Positions 1 to 8,969 of a stretch of 64,000 bases of DNA are shown one piece after another. Both the position numbers and the translations under genes were made by a program. The stretch covers positions 1 through 64,000 of the forward strand of contig JAHEZJ010000016.1 in NCBI GenBank assembly GCA_023251135.1. Direction: 5' to 3'. The notes under the pieces are model-generated. The model was not told where the DNA came from. It made no database searches and saw nothing but the letters and a program-made list of their open reading frames with translations. Every line of letters starts with the position of its first letter. The stretch's first letter is position 1. This stretch comes from Flavobacterium sp. GTDB taxonomy: Bacteria > Bacteroidota > Bacteroidia > Flavobacteriales > Flavobacteriaceae.

Positions 1-1290
1 GAAAAGGTTTTTTCCATACGTATTACTAAGATCGATATTCCATCCACTGGCTGTTTTAGTTCTGAAACCTGCTGCCAGAGAATTGTCGATAATATTAGAG
101 GTAATTCTCGGAGTGTATCCGCCAGGATAAACTGATTCAACAACTCTTTCTCCTCCGTTTCTGGTAAAAGCATAGGCATCAGTGTCTCTGTAATTTCGAC
201 CTCCAAAGGCATAAAATTGCGTTCTTTCGGAAACCGGAATGGCTAAATTTCCAAAAATATTAAAGCCCTGAATAGAGGCGTCTCCAAAACCTTTTCTAAA
301 ATCGTAAGCAGGTCTTAAAGTTTTGTTTTTATTGATGTACTCTGTGGTGAAATTGGCAAATCCGCCTTTCTCACCGATGGCTACTCCATAATTGGCAGCT
401 ACTTTTACAGATCCACCGTCAAAAGACTGATTTTTGCCATAAGAGTTTCCATTTCCGTTTTGGTCCAGTCTGAAGTTTTTGGTGTTAGGAGTTCCGTCCA
501 CAAAATCGCCTTTTGCATTGGTGTTAAACACGCCATACGTTACAGATCCTGTTAACTCGTCGACATTGTCGTTTAACACAATATTAATAACACCGGCAAT
601 AGCGTCAGAACCGTATTGTGCTGCAGCACCATCTCTAAGAATCTCAATTCGTTTGATAGAGGTAGCAGGGATTGCATTCAAATCTGTTCCGGTATTTCCG
701 CGTCCGCGTGTACCGAATAAGTTAATTAATGACGATTGATGTCTTCTTTTTCCGTTAATCAAAACCAGCGTTTGATCTGGTCCTAAACCTCTTAAAGAAG
801 CCGGGTCAACGTGGTCGGCACCATCAGAACCCGATTGTTTGTTGGCATTAAAAGAAGGGGCAACATATTGCAGTAATTGATTGATTTCGAGTTTACCACT
901 TTGGGTTGTAACGTCCTGTACATTGATCACGTCAATCGGAACAGCTGAATTGACAACGGTTCTTTTGGTGTTTCTTGATCCAACAATGACAACATCATTC
1001 AGTACCTGACCTCCGTTTTCGTCTAAAACAACGTCAGTTTTACTGTTTGAAGAGGGTTTTTCTACATTGGTATACCCCACATAACTGAAAATTAAAACGG
1101 CACCTTCTTTTACTTTAATAAGGTAACCGCCTTCAAAATTGGTAGATGCGCCATTGGTAGTTCCTTTTTCAAGAATATTAACCCCGGGCAGCGGATTACC
1201 CGACTTATCCCTTACAACTCCTGATATTTCTTTTTGGGCAAATAGAAATGCTGTGTTAAGCAGTATTATTAATAATGCAATCTTTTTCAT
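1..1290 (-). CDS. TonB-dependent receptor, N-terminal part (cut by window start)
   Basis: Outer-membrane receptor that takes up a large ligand using TonB energy; the ligand is unknown. Reading the minus strand from the ATG at 1290 gives 430 codons with no stop up to base 1. The start reads MKKIALLIILLNTAFLFAQ, a signal peptide, followed by a carboxypeptidase-regulatory-like beta-sandwich (about residues 20-95, with PGVNILEKGTTNGA). A plug domain follows, with SLRGLGPDQTLVLINGKRRH and RIEILRDGAAAQYGSDAIAG, both typical of this family. The first barrel strands are present; the rest lies outside the window. The pentapeptide-rich linker NGGQVLNDVVIVGSRN separates the sandwich from the plug. No SusD-like partner is visible on this side. 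The gene is divergent from ychF across 315 bp. The family is certain and the substrate cannot be told. Confidence 0.93.
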   Translation of the reverse strand, partial: MKKIALLIILLNTAFLFAQKEISGVVRDKSGNPLPGVNILEKGTTNGASTNFEGGYLIKVKEGAVLIFSYVGYTNVEKPSSNSKTDVVLDENGGQVLNDVVIVGSRNTKRTVVNSAVPIDVINVQDVTTQSGKLEINQLLQYVAPSFNANKQSGSDGADHVDPASLRGLGPDQTLVLINGKRRHQSSLINLFGTRGRGNTGTDLNAIPATSIKRIEILRDGAAAQYGSDAIAGVINIVLNDNVDELTGSVTYGVFNTNAKGDFVDGTPNTKNFRLDQNGNGNSYGKNQSFDGGSVKVAANYGVAIGEKGGFANFTTEYINKNKTLRPAYDFRKGFGDASIQGFNIFGNLAIPVSERTQFYAFGGRNYRDTDAYAFTRNGGERVVESVYPGGYTPRITSNIIDNSLAAGFRTKTASGWNIDLSNTYGKNLF

Positions 1291-1605
1291 AGTTAATTAA
1301 ATTTGGTTTGGTTCTTCTTAGTTGGTTTGTTATAAAAGTAAGTATTTTTAACAAAAAATTAGTAAAAAGTTTAATTATTTTCAAGACAGGGTTATGAAAA
1401 ACATTAATCGTCATTTTTACTTCACTTGCGAGCTATTAAATCTTATATTTGCAAAATTTTAAAGCCAAAAAATAATATTTTGGCAGAAATGCATAAGGAA
1501 AAACATAAATTATAAGCTGTTAAAAAGAGACTACTGTATACCAGAAGGTAGGAAGGGAGAAACTTATAAAAACAGGTTCACATAAAAAACAAATAGAATC
1601 AACAG
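1291..1605. other. Divergent intergenic region, receptor / ychF
   Basis: No gene seen. The region carries the start signals of the receptor on the minus strand and of ychF on the plus strand. A flavobacterial -7 box lies at 1444-1451. The remainder is A+T-rich with no convincing hairpin. Confidence 0.5.
1444..1451 (+). promoter_or_regulatory. Putative -7 box of ychF
   Basis: TATATTTG followed by C matches the Bacteroidota -7 consensus TAnnTTTG. A TTG lies 15 bp upstream (1426-1428), which is shorter than the 17-23 bp usually reported, so the -33 element is doubtful. It would give a leader of about 150 nt. Confidence 0.45.
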
Positions 1606-2700
1606 ATGAAAGCAGGAATTGTAGGATTACCAAATGTTGGAAAATCAACATTATTTAATTGTTTGTCTAATGCAAAAGCGCAAAGTGCGAACTTTCCGTT
1701 TTGTACAATCGAACCTAATATTGGGGTTGTAAACGTTCCGGATCCAAGAATTAACAAACTGGAAGAATTAGTAAAACCAGAGCGTGTACAAATGGCAACC
1801 GTTGATATTGTTGATATCGCAGGTTTGGTTAAAGGTGCAAGTAAAGGAGAAGGTCTTGGAAACCAGTTTTTAGGAAATATTAGAGAGTGTAATGCTATTA
1901 TTCACGTTTTGCGTTGTTTTGATAACGACAACATTGTTCACGTTGATGGAAATGTAAACCCAATTCGTGATAAAGAAACGATTGATATAGAACTTCAATT
2001 GAAAGATTTAGAAACAATCGAAAAACGTCTTGAAAAAGTAAAACGCGCGGCTAAAACCGGAAATAAAGAGGCTCAGACAGAAGAAGCTTTGTTAAATCGA
2101 ATCAGAGAAGCATTGTTACAGGCAAAATCAGCCAGAACTATTGTTCCTCAAGGCAATGACGAAGAAGTTTTAATGGAAGCTTTCCAGTTGATTACGGCAA
2201 AACCAGTGTTGTATGTTTGTAATGTTGACGAAAGTTCAGCAGTAAACGGAAACAAATATGTAGATCAGGTTCGTGAACTGGTAAAAGATGAAGATGCTGA
2301 GGTTATTATTCTTTCAGTTGGAGCAGAAGCTGATATTACGGAGTTAGAAAGCTACGAAGAGCGTCAGGTTTTCCTTGAAGATATGGGATTAACTGAGCCT
2401 GGAGCTTCGGTATTAATTCGTGCAGCATACAAATTATTAAAACAACAAACTTACTTTACCGCTGGTGTAAAAGAAGTACGTGCCTGGACCATCAATATTG
2501 GAGCTACAGCACCACAGGCTGCAGGAGTTATCCATACTGATTTCGAAAAAGGATTCATCCGTGCAGAGGTAATCTCATACGAAGATTATGTGCAATACGG
2601 TTCTGAGGCAAAAGCAAAAGAAGCTGGAAAATTTAAAGTTGAAGGAAAAGAATATATCGTAAAAGATGGTGATGTAATGCATTTCCGTTTTAACGTTTAA
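1606..2700 (+). CDS. ychF: Redox-regulated ATPase YchF
   Basis: Universally conserved P-loop NTPase of the Obg group that binds ribosomes. Unlike its GTPase relatives it hydrolyses ATP, and it dampens oxidative-stress responses in bacteria studied. The 364-aa length is standard. The G1 loop GLPNVGKST is at residues 7-15, the G3 region DIAGLVKGA is near residue 70, and the G4 position reads NVDE near residue 207 instead of NKxD, which is the known reason for ATP preference. The C-terminal 85 residues form a TGS domain. The gene stands alone, with a terminator directly after it. Confidence 0.97.
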   Translation: MKAGIVGLPNVGKSTLFNCLSNAKAQSANFPFCTIEPNIGVVNVPDPRINKLEELVKPERVQMATVDIVDIAGLVKGASKGEGLGNQFLGNIRECNAIIHVLRCFDNDNIVHVDGNVNPIRDKETIDIELQLKDLETIEKRLEKVKRAAKTGNKEAQTEEALLNRIREALLQAKSARTIVPQGNDEEVLMEAFQLITAKPVLYVCNVDESSAVNGNKYVDQVRELVKDEDAEVIILSVGAEADITELESYEERQVFLEDMGLTEPGASVLIRAAYKLLKQQTYFTAGVKEVRAWTINIGATAPQAAGVIHTDFEKGFIRAEVISYEDYVQYGSEAKAKEAGKFKVEGKEYIVKDGDVMHFRFNV

Positions 2701-2740
2701 TCTTTTTAGATAGAATAAAGATTACAGAACATATAGGAAA

Positions 2741-2767
2741 CTGCTGGAGAAATTCAGCAGTTTTTTT
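2741..2767 (+). terminator. Rho-independent terminator of ychF
   Basis: A 6-bp stem CTGCTG / CAGCAG with an 8-nt loop is followed by seven T. Confidence 0.8.
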
Positions 2768-2789
2768 ATGCTTAAAAAGGAGTTCGCAA

Positions 2790-2895
2790 AGTATGTCATT
2801 TCGACGAAGGAGAAATCTCTACAGGTAGCTCCACAAGGTAAATCGCTAATCTTTGTAGTGTTTTTAAATGTAGATTTCCTTTGTCTGTCCATTAT
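2790..2895. repeat. Degraded dispersed inverted element
   Basis: The start, GTCATTTCGACGAAGGAGAA, resembles an element I recall from many flavobacterial intergenic regions, where two such arms face each other. Here the facing arm (about 2870-2895, GATTTCCTTTGTC and on) is only partly complementary, so this looks like a decayed copy. The identification is from memory and inference; only the left arm is clear in this sequence. Confidence 0.35.
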
Positions 2896-3021
2896 AGCTC
2901 GGAACTCTTTTTGATAAATCTGCAGAATCGGTCTAAAACAAATTGCGCCTTCAAAAATTTTGGCTTAAAAATTGGTTACAGAAAAAACAACCCATTACTA
3001 ATCTAAAAACAACCAATCAAA

Positions 3022-3699
3022 ATGCTAAAAAAAGCTTTCAAATTTTTGGGCTGGACTTTTTTCGGAATTTTCACTTTCCTTGCTTTGTATACCTCACTAG
3101 TACTTATCGCTTCAAAAATCACGGTGAATTCTGATGTTGCAGAAGTCAATGAAAAAGATGCGATTCCAATTTATATACTTTCAAATGGAGTCCATACCGA
3201 TATAGTGGTTCCAATTGTTACTGAAGTCAAAGACTGGCGAAACGAAATTCAGTTCAGTCATACCCAAGCTAAGGATACACTGGCAACCTTTGTGGCTTTT
3301 GGTTGGGGCGATAAAGGTTTTTATCTGCACACACCGGAATGGTCGGATTTAAAGGCGAGTACAGCTTTAAAAGCGGTATTCGGAGTAAGTTCGTCAGCGA
3401 TGCATACCACATTTTTTAAGCCGTTAAAAGAAGGAGAAAATTGCAAACGCATACTGGTTTCAAAAGAAAACTACCAAAAGCTGGTCGCTTATATTTCAGA
3501 AAGCTTCAATAATCCCACAAACCCGGAGTGGATTCAGGGCTATAGTTACGGAGCTAAAGACGCTTTTTATGAAGCTAAAGGAAGTTATAGTCTTTTTTAT
3601 ACCTGTAATACCTGGGCGAATTGTGCCTTAAAAGCAGCCAATCAAAAAGCAAGCTTATGGACGGTTTATGATAAAGGGATTTTTTGCCATTATCAGTAA
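3022..3699 (+). CDS. TIGR02117 / DUF2459 family membrane-anchored protein
   Basis: Function not established. The 225-aa protein begins with one hydrophobic segment (residues about 9-30, a signal anchor) and then an extracytoplasmic domain. Family marks are NGVHTDIVVP near residue 56, VAFGWGDKGFY near 92 and YTCNTWANCALK near 200; the conserved Cys and His give it the look of a thiol-type hydrolase fold, but activity is not shown. The family is sometimes found near urease genes in other bacteria; none are here. ATG at 3022 is the natural start, because the overlapping reading frame from 2943 is A+T-rich noise. It appears monocistronic. Confidence is high for the family and low for any function. 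Confidence 0.8.
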   Translation: MLKKAFKFLGWTFFGIFTFLALYTSLVLIASKITVNSDVAEVNEKDAIPIYILSNGVHTDIVVPIVTEVKDWRNEIQFSHTQAKDTLATFVAFGWGDKGFYLHTPEWSDLKASTALKAVFGVSSSAMHTTFFKPLKEGENCKRILVSKENYQKLVAYISESFNNPTNPEWIQGYSYGAKDAFYEAKGSYSLFYTCNTWANCALKAANQKASLWTVYDKGIFCHYQ

Positions 3700-4056
3700 A
3701 AAGAGAAAGCGACGGTAAGATTGTTTAGTCCCTACGGGACAAAAAGTTTCGGATGATCATGGATGTTACCAGTATTGAATCTCTACGAGATATTTTTTTG
3801 AGGTTAGTATAATAGAACAAGAAAAAATAAATGGTACTAATATTTAATCTCTACAGAATAAACTCCGCCAGGAGTTAAATCTCGGTAGAAAAAAATAGCC
3901 GCCCCATCAAATGAATGCCCGTAGTGACAAGACGTAATTTTTTTGTAATAAATTAATAGGTGTGAATTTGATTTCGACAGGTAGAGATGTGGAGATGGTA
4001 AAAATGTAAAAATTGTCTGTAATACAGGAATTTAATCGTTTAATTATTTTTTAAAT
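3700..4056. repeat. Intergenic cluster of short hairpin repeats
   Basis: No gene in 357 bp. At least three tiny hairpins occur: GTCCC-TAC-GGGAC (3728-3740), ATCTC-TAC-GAGAT (3779-3791) and AACTCC-GCCA-GGAGTT (3861-3876). A near copy of the second, ATCTCTACAG, lies near 3848. Stems of 5-6 bp with 3-4 nt loops recur while the sequence changes. Similar clusters occur at 22147-22688 and 32539-32673, which suggests a common REP-like origin. Confidence 0.6.
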
Positions 4057-4998
4057 TTGAAAGAATATCAAAAAACGAATCCTGTGGAAAAGCGAAATAT
4101 TTTATCCAAAACCTGGTATTTACTGAAGACGACTTTTTTAGAGTTCAATGACGACAATGCGATCAAGTTAAGTGCTGCGTTATCGTATTACACCATATTT
4201 GCATTGCCGCCTTTATTGATTATCATTATAACGATTTGTGGTTTCTTTTTTGGAGAAGAGGCGGTAACAGGCGAGCTGTACGGACAAATAAATCGATTAG
4301 TAGGCAACGATGCTGCGATTCAGATTCAGGATGCCATCAAAAATGTGCAATTGACTGATAGTAATGTTTTTGTAACGATTTTTGGAGTTGTGATGCTTTT
4401 GATTGGGGCTTCAGGTGTTTTTGCTGAAATACAGAGTTCTATTAATTTTATCTGGGGACTACGTGCCAAACCTAATAAAGGGCTTAAAAAGTTCATTCAA
4501 AACCGAATCATGTCTTTCTCGATGATTGTTTCTGTTGGTTTTCTAATGCTGGTGAGTTTAATGTTAAATGCTGTTTTAGATCTCTTAAACTCTAGACTCA
4601 AAATATATTTGGAAGATAACACGGTGTATTTGTTTTATGTCATAAATTTGATAATCGTTTTGGTAAGCATCACATTGCTTTTTGCAATTATATTCCGAAC
4701 TTTACCAGACGGAGTTATAAAATGGAAAGATGCTTTTATTGGCGCCGGATGTACAGCAGTTCTTTTTTTGATTGGCAAATTTGCGATTGGATTTTATTTA
4801 GGAAATTCAACAATAGCAAGTGTTTACGGTGCAGCCGGATCGGTAATAATTATTTTGGTCTGGGTGTATTATTCGGCAATCATTTTGTATTTTGGAGCTG
4901 AGTTTACCAAAGTGTATGCCAAATCATTTGGAGGGCAAATTGCTCCAAACGAATACGCTGTAGAAATAAAAAAAGAGATTTTTGAAATTAAAAAATAA
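4057..4998 (+). CDS. YihY/virulence factor BrkB family membrane protein
   Basis: Integral inner-membrane protein of the YihY/BrkB family; function unresolved, and the former RNase BN assignment of this family was wrong. The 313-aa product has about six hydrophobic segments: residues 41-66, 105-128, 150-175, 188-215, 225-247 and 255-280. The N-terminal motif LSAALSYYTIFALPPLLI is typical, as are the glycine-rich segment around GASGVFAEIQ and the late IILVWVYYSAIILYFGAEF. The reading frame contains no early ATG: the first possible starts are TTG at 4057 and GTG at 4084, so the start is uncertain. It is followed after 7 bp by the flavin reductase gene, probably an operon. Confidence 0.88.
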   Translation: MKEYQKTNPVEKRNILSKTWYLLKTTFLEFNDDNAIKLSAALSYYTIFALPPLLIIIITICGFFFGEEAVTGELYGQINRLVGNDAAIQIQDAIKNVQLTDSNVFVTIFGVVMLLIGASGVFAEIQSSINFIWGLRAKPNKGLKKFIQNRIMSFSMIVSVGFLMLVSLMLNAVLDLLNSRLKIYLEDNTVYLFYVINLIIVLVSITLLFAIIFRTLPDGVIKWKDAFIGAGCTAVLFLIGKFAIGFYLGNSTIASVYGAAGSVIIILVWVYYSAIILYFGAEFTKVYAKSFGGQIAPNEYAVEIKKEIFEIKK

Positions 4999-5005
4999 TA
5001 CCACT

Positions 5006-5530
5006 ATGAAAATTATAGCCTTTGGAGGAAGTAACAGTCAGCATTCGATAAACAAACATCTGGCGACTTATGCTGCCAGTTTATTTGACAATGCAACAGT
5101 TGAGGTTTTGGATCTCAATGATTTTGCCATGCCTTTATTTAGTGTTGATTTAGAAAAAGAAATTGGCCAGCATGAGTTGGCAAAAGCATTTTTGCAAAAG
5201 ATTGAAAATGCAGATCTTTTAGTGGTTTCTCTGGCAGAAAACAACGGGAATTATTCTGCTGCTTTTAAGAATTTATTCGATTGGAGTTCCAGAATAATGA
5301 AAGAAATCTTTCAGCAGAAACCAATGTTGTTATTGGCGACTTCACCCGGGCCAAGAGGAGGAGCTTCGGTTTTGGAAATTGCCAATAATGCTTTGCCGAG
5401 ATTTGGTGCGCAAATTAAAGCTACTTTCTCATTGCCTGCTTTTAATGCAAATTTTGATTTGGAGGAAAATAAAATTTCAAATGCAGAGTTAAATAAGGAA
5501 CTAAAAGACATTATTAAGTCTAGTTTTTAA
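5006..5530 (+). CDS. NADPH-dependent FMN reductase family protein
   Basis: Flavodoxin-like oxidoreductase that probably binds FMN and uses NAD(P)H; the physiological acceptor is unknown. The 174-aa product starts MKIIAFGGSNSQHSINKHLA, where GGSNSQHS is the phosphate-binding loop of the family. The segment SLAENNGNYSAAFKNLFDW near residues 80-98 matches the conserved P-Y-N-x-S/N flavin site region in a diverged form, and LLATSPGPRGGASVL lies near 110-125. The ATG at 5006 is preferred over an upstream in-frame ATG at 4982 because the latter overlaps the preceding gene and adds eight low-complexity residues. It lies 7 bp after the YihY gene and 3 bp before the next gene. Confidence 0.85.
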   Translation: MKIIAFGGSNSQHSINKHLATYAASLFDNATVEVLDLNDFAMPLFSVDLEKEIGQHELAKAFLQKIENADLLVVSLAENNGNYSAAFKNLFDWSSRIMKEIFQQKPMLLLATSPGPRGGASVLEIANNALPRFGAQIKATFSLPAFNANFDLEENKISNAELNKELKDIIKSSF

Positions 5531-5533
5531 TTT

Positions 5534-6511
5534 ATGATCCTAAAAAAGATTGCCTTTAGCATTTTACTTCTGAACTTTATCTTCCTGCATTCGGTACATG
5601 CTCAAAAATATGATGCCATTGATAATGTTATACTCAAGTATCCTGCGCATTTTAGTTCTGTTGAAAATCTGGCAGACAGAATTCAAAAAGATTTTACTTC
5701 AGATCGTGATAAAGCGAGAGCGATTTACAGTTGGATTGCTTTAAACTTAAAATACGATTACAAATCTTATCTGAACCCGCCAAAACCAATTCGGTTTAGT
5801 TACAGAAATGAAGCTGAAAAACAAGCGCAGATCACACTTATAAAAGATAAAACATGGGAGAAAGCTTTTACATCTCAAAAAGCAGTTTGTGAGGGTTTTA
5901 CATTGCTGTATCAGCAGCTGGCTTCCTTAACAGGTTTGAAATGTGAAGTGATCAGAGGGGATTCTAAGCGATTGCTGAGTGATATCGGACGTGAAAATTC
6001 ATTGTCGAATCATTCGTGGAATATCGTTCAGATAGAGGGGAAATGGATATTGGTTGATGTAACCTGGGGACAGGGCTATTACGACGGTAACAAGAAGATG
6101 GCGGTGAGTCATTTTACATCCGCTTATTTTGATACTGATCCGAAGTACTTTTTTGCGAAACATTTTCCGGATTCCGGTACCTATCTCAATACAAAATTAA
6201 ACAAAGAGGATTTTCTGAACGGACCTTTGATTTTTGATGCTACAATTGAAGGAGATCATGAAATTTTGAAACCCAATTCGGGAATTATTCGTGCAAACGA
6301 TGGAGACAAGATCACTTTTAGAGTAAAAAACATCTCAAAGTCGGATACATTGTATTATCTGAAAAACGGGAAACCGGTCAAAGTTGAAGCTCCTAAAGAA
6401 ATAAGAGGGGCTTTGGAATTTGAAGTCACCTATGATAAAAAAATAGGCTCATTTATTACTTTTTTTCTCGATCGGAACGGTATAATGGCATTTAAAATCC
6501 TTCCAAAGTAA
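5534..6511 (+). CDS. Secreted transglutaminase-fold protein, copy 1
   Basis: Probable periplasmic or exported protein of the transglutaminase/protease superfamily; substrate unknown. It is 325 aa with a signal peptide (residues 1-23, ending VHAQ). The catalytic-type triad is readable: Cys119 in QKAVCEGF, His in SNHSWN near residue 160, and Asp in LVDVTWGQGY near 174. The C-terminal third (about 230-325) looks like a beta-sandwich (GIIRANDGDKITFRVKN). It starts 3 bp after the flavin reductase and is followed after 44 bp by a close paralog with the same layout, so this is a tandem duplication. A peptidase role is also possible, since the fold is shared. Confidence 0.82.
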   Translation: MILKKIAFSILLLNFIFLHSVHAQKYDAIDNVILKYPAHFSSVENLADRIQKDFTSDRDKARAIYSWIALNLKYDYKSYLNPPKPIRFSYRNEAEKQAQITLIKDKTWEKAFTSQKAVCEGFTLLYQQLASLTGLKCEVIRGDSKRLLSDIGRENSLSNHSWNIVQIEGKWILVDVTWGQGYYDGNKKMAVSHFTSAYFDTDPKYFFAKHFPDSGTYLNTKLNKEDFLNGPLIFDATIEGDHEILKPNSGIIRANDGDKITFRVKNISKSDTLYYLKNGKPVKVEAPKEIRGALEFEVTYDKKIGSFITFFLDRNGIMAFKILPK

Positions 6512-6555
6512 AAAATAAACCAATTAAGCCTTATCTATTGCAATTTAAACATTTA

Positions 6556-7533
6556 ATGATACTAAGAAAAAATGTCTTTGCATTCTTTTTTTTGAATATT
6601 CTTTTTTTGAATCTATCTTATTCACAGAAGTTTAGTGCCATTGATAGTATTGTGTTGAAATATCCAAATTTTGGGAGTACAGAAAAATTAGCAGAAAGAA
6701 TTAGAAAAGATTTTACATCAGAACACTACAGAGCGCGTGCAATTTTCAGTTGGATTGGACTGAATTTAGATTATGATTTAAAGGCTTATTTAGATCCTCC
6801 AAAACAGAAAAGATATACATATAAAAATGATGCTGATTGGGCTAAACAAATGCAATTGTTAAATGCACTTACGGCTCAAAAGGCATTTAGATCTAAAAAA
6901 GCAGTTTGTGAAGGATTTTCGCGTTTGTATGAACATTTATCCACATTATGTGGACTAAAATGTCAGACAATAACTGGTGATTCCAAAACATTGCTGAATG
7001 ATATTGGAAGAAGGAGATTAGGATCAAATCATGCATGGAATACAGTTCAGATTAACGGGAAATGGATATTGCTTGATGCAACTTGGGGGCAAGGATATTT
7101 TGACGAAAAGCGCCAAGCTGTTGTTAAAATATTTAGACCTTTTTATTTTGATATGGATCCTAAATATTTTTATGCAAAACATTTTCCGGAGTCGGCTATG
7201 TATACTGAAAATACTGGAAATAAAGAAGTGTTTTTAAATGGGGCTCTTATTTACAATGAATTTATAAAAGAAAATTGTGAAATAGTGATGCCTTTTTCTG
7301 GAGTAATTCAAGCGAATGATGGAGATAAAATAACTTTTAAAATTAAGAACCTTTCAAGAATTGACGATCTTTACTATTTGGACAAAAAAGAAGAACGTGT
7401 TAAGGTTGAGAATCCAAAAGAAGAAAACGGAATATTAGAATTTCAGGTAACATACAATAGGAAGTATGGTCGTTTTATTACTTTTTATCTATACGAAAAA
7501 AGTCTCGTGGCTTTTAAAGTAATTCCTAAATAA
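6556..7533 (+). CDS. Secreted transglutaminase-fold protein, copy 2 (tandem paralog)
   Basis: Paralog of the gene just upstream. The ATG at 6556 is chosen because it gives MILRKNVFAFFFLNILFLNL, aligning with the signal peptide of copy 1; an in-frame TTG at 6538 is less likely. The triad is kept: KKAVCEGFSRLYEHL, SNHAWNTVQINGKW and LLDATWGQGYFD. The C-terminal sandwich is also kept (GVIQANDGDKITFKIKN). The two copies look around half identical, with the same length apart from a few residues, so both are probably functional and have diverged for some time. No terminator separates them. Transcription together with the upstream genes is likely. Confidence 0.82.
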   Translation: MILRKNVFAFFFLNILFLNLSYSQKFSAIDSIVLKYPNFGSTEKLAERIRKDFTSEHYRARAIFSWIGLNLDYDLKAYLDPPKQKRYTYKNDADWAKQMQLLNALTAQKAFRSKKAVCEGFSRLYEHLSTLCGLKCQTITGDSKTLLNDIGRRRLGSNHAWNTVQINGKWILLDATWGQGYFDEKRQAVVKIFRPFYFDMDPKYFYAKHFPESAMYTENTGNKEVFLNGALIYNEFIKENCEIVMPFSGVIQANDGDKITFKIKNLSRIDDLYYLDKKEERVKVENPKEENGILEFQVTYNRKYGRFITFYLYEKSLVAFKVIPK

Positions 7534-7630
7534 ATATAATCATGGATCTTTGTGTAAAGGATTTTCTTCTTTTACCGAATTGCCGTATCTTAGCGTATAA
7601 GGTTTTTGAAATTAACTTAGCAGCCAGATC

Positions 7631-8806
7631 ATGGAAACAACTTTTCCGAAATCAATTTTAGATAATGATTTCTATAAATTCACAATGCAGCATGCTGTAA
7701 TCAAACTTTTTCCGAAGTCTCAGGTCCGTTATGGCTTTATAAACAGGGGAAAACATGATTTTCCACCGGGGTTTGGAGATTTACTTCGAAAATCGGTAGA
7801 TGCGATGGCAGATTTGCGGTTGACAAAAGAAGAAAAACAATATTTATCCAGTCATTGTTCTTACTTAGACCCCACTTATTTTGATTTTTTGCAGGGCTAT
7901 ATTTTTGACCCGTCTGAAGTTCAAATTACCCAGACAGGTTCTGAGTTAAAAGTTACGGTTGAAGGATACTGGTACCGGACTATTTTGTGGGAAGTGCCCT
8001 TGATGGCTCTAATTTCGGAATTGTATTATAAAACCGGTAATTTACTTCGATCAGACGATGCAACTTTAAGAAGTCTGACCAAAAGCAAAATAGACAATTA
8101 CAATAAAATCGGAGTGTCGATTCTGGAGTTCGGAACACGCCGCCGTCACTCGTATGATGTACAAGCTGTGGTGAATGAAACATTGAGGGAATTTGGTGCG
8201 GAGAGTTTTATAGGCACAAGTAATGTTCATTTTGCAATGACTAACAACATACGGCCTTTGGGTACGCATGCTCATGAGTGGTTTATGTTTCATGCCGCAC
8301 AATATGGCTTTAAAATGGCCAATTCAATGGGGCTGGAACACTGGACACAGGTGTATGGCGGTGATCTTGGAATTGCCCTGACAGATACTTATACCACAGC
8401 TGTGTTTTTTGAACAATTTGATAAAAAGTATTCCAAGCTTTTTGATGGAGTACGTCACGATAGCGGAGACCCGATTGAGTTTGCAGAAACAGTAATCTCG
8501 CACTATGTCAAAATGGGAATTGACCCGAAATCGAAAGTCATTGTGTTCTCTGATTCGCTGAATTATGAGAAGGTAAAAAACATTACCGATTTTTGTAAAG
8601 ACAAAATCAAAATGTCATTTGGGATCGGGACCAATTTCACCAATGATGTTGGTTTGCGATCGATGAATATGGTTATAAAATTAACAGAAGTTAAGCTGAA
8701 CGATACCCATTGGCAAGGCGTTGTAAAGCTTTCTGATGAAAAAAACAAAAATACGGGAACGCCCGAAATGATTGCTTTGGCGAAAGAGGTACTGGGAATC
8801 AAATAG
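7631..8806 (+). CDS. pncB: Nicotinate phosphoribosyltransferase
   Basis: Makes nicotinate mononucleotide from nicotinate, PRPP and ATP, the entry step of the Preiss-Handler salvage route to NAD. At 391 aa it has the length of the E. coli PncB type. Readable marks are the N-terminal LDNDFYKFTMQHAV, the FGTRRRHS segment near 165, the GTHAHEWFMFH segment near 210 that holds the His phosphorylated in this family, and VRHDSGDP near 275, a phosphoribosyl-binding loop. It follows the transglutaminase pair after 97 bp, which contains no terminator but enough room for its own promoter (TATCTTAG at about 7586). It is a monocistronic housekeeping gene. Confidence 0.95.
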   Translation: METTFPKSILDNDFYKFTMQHAVIKLFPKSQVRYGFINRGKHDFPPGFGDLLRKSVDAMADLRLTKEEKQYLSSHCSYLDPTYFDFLQGYIFDPSEVQITQTGSELKVTVEGYWYRTILWEVPLMALISELYYKTGNLLRSDDATLRSLTKSKIDNYNKIGVSILEFGTRRRHSYDVQAVVNETLREFGAESFIGTSNVHFAMTNNIRPLGTHAHEWFMFHAAQYGFKMANSMGLEHWTQVYGGDLGIALTDTYTTAVFFEQFDKKYSKLFDGVRHDSGDPIEFAETVISHYVKMGIDPKSKVIVFSDSLNYEKVKNITDFCKDKIKMSFGIGTNFTNDVGLRSMNMVIKLTEVKLNDTHWQGVVKLSDEKNKNTGTPEMIALAKEVLGIK

Positions 8807-8969
8807 TATTTTTTTGTTCAAATTCTGTTTTTTTATATTTTTAGAAACGTTATTATTTTAAAATCAATGTAAATAGGGTTTAAAGCTGTTATGATTCGTA
8901 ACAAAAAGAAAAATACGCTTTCATTTTTTGACTATAAATGGTACATTAGCCAAAAATCCAATTCACCTT

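Noticed and set aside
2943..3134. Small gene before the DUF2459 gene
   Set aside because: It is in another frame over the true signal-anchor start and shows no conserved sequence.
8928..8969. TTG start for parE
   Set aside because: The ATG at 8970 gives the usual flavobacterial ParE N-terminus; the extra 14 residues do not match.
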